A stretch of DNA of 64,000 bases, from NCBI GenBank assembly GCA_958450365.1, contig CAUEEP010000737.1, forward strand, positions 102,501-166,500. Reading direction: 5' to 3'. The notes under the pieces are model-generated. The model did no database searches. It was given only the letters and a program-made list of their open reading frames with translations, and had not been told where the DNA came from. Position 1 is the stretch's first letter. Each line of letters opens with the position of its first letter. Of the stretch, positions 57,515 through 64,000 are shown piece after piece. The position numbers were made by a program, and so were the translations under genes. This DNA is from Mesorhabditis belari (lineage: Eukaryota > Nematoda > Chromadorea > Rhabditida > Rhabditidae).

Positions 57515-57750
57515 AAGATGATTCAAATTTGAAATGATTCAAATTTCAATCATTTAAATTTTAAATCATTCAAATTTGAAATGATTCAAATTTCAAATCA
57601 TTCAAATGTGTGATTCAAATGATTCAAATCATTCAAATCATTCAAATTTCAAATCATTCAAATGTTTCTGCAATCATTTAAATTCCAATGATTCAAATTC
57701 CAATCATTCAAATTCCAAATAATTCAAATTTTTCAAATCATTCAAATGAT
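57515..57750. repeat. ATTCAAATCATTCAAA repeat
   Basis: Interleaved ATTCAAAT and CAATCATT units with local palindromic character; they resume after the homopolymer block at 57960-58010. Confidence 0.9.
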
Positions 57751-57768
57751 TCGAAACATCCCCCCCCC

Positions 57769-57955
<187 letters not shown>

Positions 57956-58018
57956 GAATTCAAATCATTCAAATTCTCTAATCATTCAAATCATCCAAAT
58001 CATTCAAAAATCAATTAA

Positions 58019-58530
58019 TTCAATTCTATAAGCTCAAAAATATAGATTAAAGAAAATTTGACAATCTGACAAACAAAAAAAAAAAGTACTTAATGCTTCA
58101 AGAAAGTGCTTTTCGAAGCTTTTAAGGTGAGTGAGAAAGGGCGGAGTTTGAAAAAGAAAGGACAAATTTTAAAATATAAGAAAGGAAAAATGACAAAATG
58201 ACACACCCTAAAAATGGGGGAATTCTGACGGAGAAATGCCACAAAAATACTTCAGTTTTCTCTCTTGAAAATGGGAATGTGGACAAATTGTAGAGTCGTT
58301 TCGGGACAAATTGACAAAATTGGGACAGTCAGTTTACATTTCTCTCTTTCATCGGTATGGAAATTTCTCTCTCCTTTTTTTTGAATGATTTGCTGGACAG
58401 TTTAGGGATGAGTTTAGATGAGTTTTCGATAATGATTTTGTAGGAATTCTAGAGGAATCTTCGCAAATTTTCATTTCTCAGGTGTTTTAAAGTATTTGAC
58501 TATAGGCCACAAAGCCGCCGTAAAGATGAA
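58019..58530. other. no gene recognised
   Basis: AT-rich sequence without exon signals or strong repeats. Confidence 0.4.
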
Positions 58531-58539
58531 CAAACAAAA

Positions 58540-58770
58540 AAGATGAGTCAAGCATTAACAAGAGTCCCTAAATCAATGACAAGGTGCTCTTTGTGCGGCC
58601 AGGTAATCGCTCGTCGTCCGGCACACGTCCTGGATAGATAGCTGTTCCCTTTGGGAATCTATGAGTCCTCAAATCACTGATACAAAGTGTTCTTTATGTG
58701 GTGGGTGTAATCGCTCGTCGTCTGGCACACGCCCTTCGGATAGATAGTGCGGTTCCCTCTTGGAATCTGT
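58540..58770. repeat. tandem duplication of a roughly 110-bp unit
   Basis: Two copies (about 58560-58660 and 58665-58770) share GAGTCC, AAATCA, TGATACAAAG/GGTGCTCTTTGTG, TAATCGCTCGTCGTC, GGCACACG and GATAGATAG then GTTCCC in order. The first copy can be read RCSLCGQVIARRPAHV. This is too little to call a gene. Confidence 0.7.
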
Positions 58771-59879
58771 AAAGGGATAGGAAGGGTCAGCGACTGAGCC
58801 AGTATATCTTTTTTGCGCGTCACCATGTCCAAATTCCCTTGTCATGATTCTTTCCCCAAATTTATTTCTATTTTATATCTAGAGCAAAGTTGTTGACCTG
58901 TTTTCCCATCAAGTTTTTTCATTCTTAGTTCTTCATCTAATTTATATAACCCTAATCAAAAGCCTAATTGATTTCTTTTTATTTTCTGTTTCCTGTTTTC
59001 TGTTTGATTCTTAGCTAACTCTCTTGATTCCCCATTTTTTTCTAACCATCTTCCCACTTCTCTTTCCTTTGCTTGTCTGAAGAGTGAAAACATCGTAGAG
59101 TGAATGTGATCGACATGAAAAGAAGTAAAAGAAAGAAAAACTAATGAACAATACTCATAAAATTACACTCGTTTCCAAATCGGAATACTAACATTCATTC
59201 AACAAATAGTTTCTACTTTAATTTTTCCTTGAAATGAAAGTTTTCTCGGTTCACTCTTTATGGAAATCAGACAGTTGACTTCGTTTTGGTTATAATCAGA
59301 AAAAGATTTTAAAAATTACATATCAAAATTTCTCTCAAATTTAGTTCTCAAAAGTCCGACGAATTTGCGGATAGTTTGCTGAGTAATCGCTCTTGTACAG
59401 TTTCCATTTAAAAGACGTTTCTGTCCTCATAATTGATAAGCCGTAGCTCTGATAATTCTTCCAGACAAGATAATTTTTTAATCATACAATCAAAAAGTTG
59501 AAACTTGTTATTGCAATTCAGTCAATTCTAATATTGTCTTCGTTCCCTAATTTCAAATAGATTTCTCGACTCGCCTTGACACGGCTGACCTCGAGATGGA
59601 GATGGAGACTCAACACACCCGCAAAAAGTGTCAAGGATGGATGAATTTAATCGAGAAAGAAATGAGTTCACTCCAATCGTGTTTCAACTTCAGTTTTATG
59701 CCATTGACATTTCTTGTTTTATGTTTTTCCAAGCAGAAATCATTCATCAAGGTCTTCAATTCGAGAATTGCAATGATTATTTCAAGTTTTTTCGCGTTAT
59801 AATAGAATCTGGATATAAACTGAAAAATCAGAGAAAAGACTTATGGTAATCAAGAACTTTTGGTGTTAAAGGGAACATT
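58771..59879. other. no gene supported
   Basis: A plus-strand frame at 59596-59802 (METQHTRKKCQGWMNLIEKE...) follows an ordinary ATG but has no family match or splice context. The remainder is AT-rich. Confidence 0.35.
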
Positions 59880-59884
59880 CAGGC

Positions 59885-60005
59885 CGGTGAGCATTTAGCT
59901 GGGAGCATTTAGTTGTGAACATTCAGCTGCAGAACATTCAGCTGTGAACATTTAGCTGTGAGCATTTAGCTGTGAACATTTAGCTGTGAAGGATTCAGCT
60001 GTAAA
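59885..60005. repeat. GAACATTTAGCTGT 14-bp repeat
   Basis: About eight copies of a 13-14-bp unit GTGA(A/G)CATT(T/C)AGCT. Confidence 0.85.
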
Positions 60006-60068
60006 ATTTCGACTCCAAGAGTTTTTCTAAATCGGCGAATCGATTCAAGCCATTCATTTTCTTGGCCC

Positions 60069-60138
60069 AAGCCTAAGCCTAAGCCTAAGCCTAAGCTCTA
60101 AGCCTGCTTCCAAAGCCTAAGCCTAAGCCTGAGCCTAT
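60069..60138. repeat. interstitial telomere-like repeat (GCCTAA)n
   Basis: About nine copies of AAGCCT in tandem, equal to GCCTAA, the complement of the nematode telomere unit TTAGGC, with two interruptions (CTCTAAGCCTGCTTCCAAAG). Confidence 0.85.
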
Positions 60139-61129
60139 CACAAATTATTCACAAATTGAATGTTTCGACTGGGGCTTCCCCTGACATCGATTGATTCATG
60201 CTTTGTTTCGAAACTAGTTTCCTAATTATAAATTTGTTTTAATGCATTTTCCTCATAATTTTTGTGAATCTCACTCCTCGAGGAGGTCAATGAGGGGGGG
60301 AAAAAAGAGAGTGAGCGAGAGAGAGAAATGAGTTTTAAGGGGGAAATTTGTGAGGGGAAATGAAAAGAGAGGAATGAAGATGAGTTCATCAGTCAGAAGA
60401 CGATAGTCAAAACAAACATGGAGAGATTTCTTTTTGAATGGGGGAAAAGCACATTATATGCATTACGTAAATTGAAAGGAAAGAAAGGATGGGGGGAAGA
60501 AATTTTTCCCGGAAAAGAGGAAGAAAGGTTTCTGCAAAAGAAGAAAAGGAGCATTTTTTCAAGTTTTTTGGGACATTGGGTAAAAGGGAAAAGATTGAGG
60601 AAAAGCATTCATTGAGGGGGAGTTTACTAAATTTTTTTAAAATTGAGATTACCTTTTCTTCAAATATTCAAATTTTATTTAAAAATTGATCTTTGTTGAG
60701 CGTAAATGAGAAAGGTGGATTAAAATAAAGGAATTTTTTTGAAAGAGGAATTCCCTAGGGCTACCTTTATTGAAAAATAAGCATATGTAAAAGAAGTCCG
60801 AGATAAGTGATTATTCTGAAATTCTGGATTGTAGACTTGATTTTAAAGTAGATAAAGTAGATGATAAAAGTAGATTTTATTAAAAGAAATGGTTCAAATC
60901 ACATCATTGGACATTGTCATTGTTAAACATTCAATTTCTTGCCAATTGAAAACCACCTTTGAAACAAAGCTTTTTAAAAACTTTAAAAAGTCATTTAGAA
61001 GAGGGAAAATGATTGGGCTATCTAGCATATTTTATTTTTTTTTTTGAGATATTCAATTAGAAAATGAATTTGGATGAAAGACAAAGTAATTAGTGTAAGG
61101 GATAAATGTCCGATTTTTTTTTTCAACTG
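60139..61129. other. no gene recognised
   Basis: Includes a purine-rich stretch (60290-60620) that keeps frames open on both strands without resembling any family. Confidence 0.4.
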
Positions 61130-61340
61130 TACTTTTTCTAATAGTATGCCTCAGAGCCGAGTTGGTGACTATTTACGACTTCCAAAGTTTTCCCAGAAGC
61201 TCAACCCCTCTCTAATTCCTCACTAGATCTCATTGTCGCTACATTTTCCGACCCCCACATCGATAGGTTCCGATAAGCGGTTCCTCGAGATTTCGAGCAA
61301 TTTAGGCTGTTTCGCACTACTATTAGAGAAAAATACGGTA
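61130..61340 (+). mobile_element. MITE family 1 copy
   Basis: Starts TACTTTTTCTAATAGTATGC and ends GCACTACTATTAGAGAAAAA then TACGGTA. The body contains AGATCTCATTGTC, CCACATCGATAGGTTCCGAT and AAGCGG in the same order as the copies at 12021 and 28280. A short, apparently full copy. Confidence 0.85.
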
Positions 61341-62406
61341 AACATCTGGTTGGCTGGTTTCTTTTGACCAATCCTACTTATGAACGTTCTCGCAAATAAG
61401 TAATCATCAGTGTAAGGGCGTAAATGTCGGTCTCTCGAATAACTCTCGCCACGTTGTCTCTCCACACATTTTACCTTAATAGTTTAGCTCAAAGCAAACC
61501 AAAAACTCAAAAAACTGTTGATTTGTTTCTCCTTGAAGTTTCAACCTGGCGGTGATTTTACTAATCAACACCGATTTTTGGACTTAGCAATAATAATAAA
61601 ACAGGAATTTAACTGCAGTCTGGACAATTTTTACTTTAGTTAGAATGCTAGTTAAAAAGCTTTAACCAAAAGATTTTTTCATATTTTTCAATTTGTTCAC
61701 CTTTCAAAATGTATCATGCAAAATTTTCGACCCTAACCGCCAAAATGAAGGAAGAAAGAAGGAAGGAAAATGAAGGGAAAGAAGATAAGGGAAAGAAGTC
61801 ACGAGAGAAGGAAGGTTTTGAGAGGTAATTCGAGAAAATTTTTCAAAAACACTTTTTTTTTTTCTTGCATTGAACGATAAACGCAAAAGCTTTTTTGTCA
61901 AGCGATTCGCAAAGAATTCAACGTCGGGTTCAAAGGGATTCAAAGAATTCAACAATTTTCTGATCTTTTCAAGATTCATTTTCTCAGATTCATTTTCTCT
62001 GAACGATTCTCTCTGTATTTGAGCTGAAATTCTTTGCAAAAAATTGATGGATTTTTACATAGAAATTGAATGAAATTCTGATAAAAATTGGACTCTTCGG
62101 GATCGAAGCACCTCGGCGAGCCGTTTGATTCCCAAATTTTGCAGAAAATTTCTATAAAATTTCGGAAAAACATGTAAATTTCAAGTTTTTGGAAGTTAAA
62201 GTCCTTAAAAAATGAAATAAATTCTAATATTATAAGTAAAATAACTGAATTAAATAATAAAAATATTTGTAGAACTTTCTTTGAGTCAATTTCCATTTGG
62301 AAAACCTTTTTAAAAGCTAGAAAAAGCCAGCGCCAAAAAAATTGATTAGAATCAGATTTCTCAGCCAATTTTTCCCTTTCTTTTCTCTGTGGTCCCTTTC
62401 CCATCT
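61341..62406. other. no gene supported
   Basis: Contains minus-strand frames (for example 61976-62404) rich in Phe, Lys and Asn that look compositional. A GGAAGGAAAATGAAGG purine patch lies at 61745-61820. Confidence 0.35.
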
Positions 62407-62490
62407 GGCAACCATAGCCTGTAGTTGGTAGAGCGGAGGACTGCAGAGCGAGCAGCTATCCTCAGGTCACTGTTTCTGAATTCTGTTGCT
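62407..62490 (+). pseudogene. tRNA-Tyr-like gene relic with intron-like insert
   Basis: GTTGGTAGAGCGGAGGACTG is the hallmark D-arm/anticodon stretch of eukaryotic tRNA-Tyr. It is followed by an AGCGAGCAGC insert where tRNA-Tyr introns sit, then TATCCTCAGGTCACTG. The acceptor arms GGCAAC and GTTGCT pair. The anticodon position reads GCA where tRNA-Tyr has GTA, the T arm (CTGTTTCTGAATTC) is broken and the D stem mispairs. Probably a pseudogene. Confidence 0.6.
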
Positions 62491-63010
62491 GGAATTTTTT
62501 TGATTTTTGAAGCTTTTTTAAAACAATGAAAAAAAAAAAGAATTTCTGATTTGGGCTGGCTGGAATTATTTTTGTTTATTATAGTAGTTTTTCAAAGACA
62601 ATTAGACAATTTTCATAGAAAAGCAGTCCTTTACTATATCCAACGGAGCAAACCTGAAGCTATTCGGAAGCAAAAATGGTGTCTCCCAAGTGAGTTATTG
62701 AACTTCGTAATCTCTAATCCCTGAGTTTTATCACTAAAAGATTGTAAAAAAAATAAGAACACCAATAACTTTCTATAGGACTTTTCAGGAAAAATCGGTT
62801 TTTGGGATTTCTCTTCAAGTGGTGAAGAAGAAGAGTTTTTGAAAGAAGGTTTCTATTTTATTATTTTTATTTTTCTTAATTTAGGATCTTTATTTCTTTA
62901 TTTCAGAAAACGAGCCTGATTTTTTTCAATGGAATATCATTTGAGTGCTGAATTTCGTACTTCATTTTTCTTGAGTTTTATCACTTAAAAAGATTTTGAA
63001 AAAGAATAAT
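62491..63010. other. no gene recognised
   Basis: AT-rich DNA. ACTTCG/ATCACT motifs near 62700-62740 and 62960-62990 repeat loosely. Confidence 0.35.
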
Positions 63011-63184
63011 ATATATGTTGTGTCCTATTTAGATTTCCGTCCGATTTAGATTCAATCTAAATCGGACGCCCGATTAAGATTGAACTTATCGCGGACGTCC
63101 GATTTAGATTACAGTCTATATCGGGCGTCCGATTTAGATTCAATCTAAATCGGACGGAAATCTAAATAGGACACAACATATATA
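63011..63184. mobile_element. nested-palindrome MITE
   Basis: TATATGTTGTGTCCTATTTA at the left is the complement of the right end. Inside, the palindrome GTCCGATTTAGATTCAATC/TAAATCGGAC occurs at both ends and in a diverged central form, so the element can fold at more than one level. No coding capacity. Confidence 0.9.
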
Positions 63185-63321
63185 TGCTTTATTCAGTTGA
63201 ATAGCGACAAAACAAAATCACAATAATTACCCGGGACACCACTCAAAACACACCCAAAAAATAAATAGATACCTCAAGAAAGAATCACAGAGCAGTCAAA
63301 TCAATTGCCGAAATATCTAGC

Positions 63322-63610
63322 CTAGCCTTTAGGCTTTAAATCTAGCCAAGGTGGAAATATCACGAACATCAGGGGGTAAAATGTTCCAGAATTTAATAAC
63401 TCGATTAAAAAAGAAACTGTGGGGGCTTTTAGAGGAAACGGAAGGTTGGCGAAGGAGAAAAGGCTCCCTTCTGGCCTTGGAGGCGCCCCGTAGAGAGCCG
63501 AATTCAAAGAGACCAGAAAAAGGGGGTCGGGATGAATGCCTTTAAAACATGAACTAAATAACTTTCTATAATTGAATAAACATCGGGTTCGAATTTTTTT
63601 TTTCAACGAA
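63322..63610 (-). mobile_element. 3' end of a non-LTR retrotransposon (LINE)
   Basis: On the minus strand the end of a LINE reverse-transcriptase ORF can be read across frames: FKGIHPDPLFLVSLNSALYG, then SLFSFANLPFPLKAPT, then in the next frame RVIKFWNILPPDVRDISTLA followed by RFKA-stop. The last motif is the usual C-terminal block of LINE ORF2 proteins (R-V-x-x-W-N-x-L-P). Upstream domains are absent, as expected for 5' truncation. Confidence 0.6.
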
Positions 63611-63793
63611 ACATCGGGTTCGAATTTTTGTGTTTATATTCTTTAAGAATTTGACTTTTAGGAAGATGAAATCAATGATGATTATGATAAATTGACTGAA
63701 AATGCAAACATTCAAAGTTATCGTAATCAGAAAATGGCACTGAATAGGGGAAATGGGGAAGGATATCGATTCTCGATTTACAGGTTAGAGATT

Positions 63794-63918
63794 GTATTAG
63801 GTAAATGCATAAGAAATGCGGATTTCAGTTAGTTTATAACATTCATCGATATCAGCTTTCTATCGTTGAAAATTTATGAAAATGTTGAAATCTGCATTTC
63901 TTATGCATGTACCTAATA
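63794..63918. mobile_element. short fold-back element
   Basis: TATTAGGTAAATGCATAAGA then AATGCGGATTTCA pairs with TGAAATCTGCATTTCTTATG then CATGTACCTAATA, arms of about 35 bp. No coding capacity. Confidence 0.75.
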
Positions 63919-64000
63919 GCTATTCTGATATTCTAATCACTACAGTATGGTAAAATAAAAATTATTTGAAGAATTTGGAAGAAATTCAATCAATTCAAAA

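Noticed and set aside
60393..60689. Overlapping frames on both strands at 60.4-60.7 kb
   Set aside because: Purine-rich stretch keeps frames open on both strands; no domain recognised.
61976..62404. 142-codon minus-strand frame
   Set aside because: Phe/Lys/Asn-rich and free of recognisable motifs; typical of AT-rich non-coding DNA.

Overview
This window is nuclear DNA from a nematode. The evidence is an AT-rich sequence, many small exons split by introns ending in TTTCAG or TTTTAG, a cuticle-collagen gene, a TGF-beta type I receptor kinase, and an interstitial tract of the nematode telomere repeat (GCCTAA on this strand, the complement of TTAGGC). I cannot name the genus. Nothing looks bacterial: genes run over kilobases as exon chains, so most long open frames are accidental or repeat-encoded.

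Layout. 0.6-3.0 kb (+): a ZGPAT-like CCCH/G-patch protein. 4.4-7.2 kb and 9.8-13.1 kb (+): two tandem aquaporin/aquaglyceroporin paralogues. 14.3-21.9 kb (-): a complete urocanate hydratase gene of about 22 exons, with a Tc1/mariner relic, a MITE and fold-back elements in its introns. 22-33 kb: minisatellites, a dead mariner, several MITEs and scattered exons of one or more unrecognised minus-strand genes. Within this stretch lies a MITE-bounded segment carrying a stray copy of an aquaporin exon. 33.3-35.9 kb (+): S-adenosylmethionine synthetase. 36.0-36.6 kb: a terminal-inverted-repeat (TIR) element with a tRNA-like core. 37.6-38.0 kb (+): an intronless histone H3 with TATA box and 3' stem-loop. 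38.4-40.1 kb (+): a CK1/tau-tubulin-kinase-like kinase. 41.0-51.0 kb (-): a TGF-beta type I receptor; one intron holds a TIR element filled with a GC-rich 17-bp satellite. 53.4-55.1 kb (-): a cuticle collagen, with a stray copy of one exon at 51.5 kb. 55-64 kb: mostly repeats, including a MITE, a telomere-like tract, a tRNA-Tyr relic and the 3' end of a LINE.

The genes do not form a pathway. Urocanate hydratase (histidine breakdown) and SAM synthetase (methionine cycle) are housekeeping enzymes, the aquaporins are a local tandem duplication, and the rest are unrelated. Almost every recognisable gene has single-base frame breaks while homology continues in a neighbouring frame. Because this affects unrelated housekeeping genes alike, the simplest reading is residual indel errors in the consensus, probably an incompletely polished long-read assembly, rather than a block of pseudogenes. 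The C/T and A/T homopolymer blocks at 3.7 and 57.8 kb fit that view. Exon limits below are read from splice signals and homology; frame-break positions are approximate.
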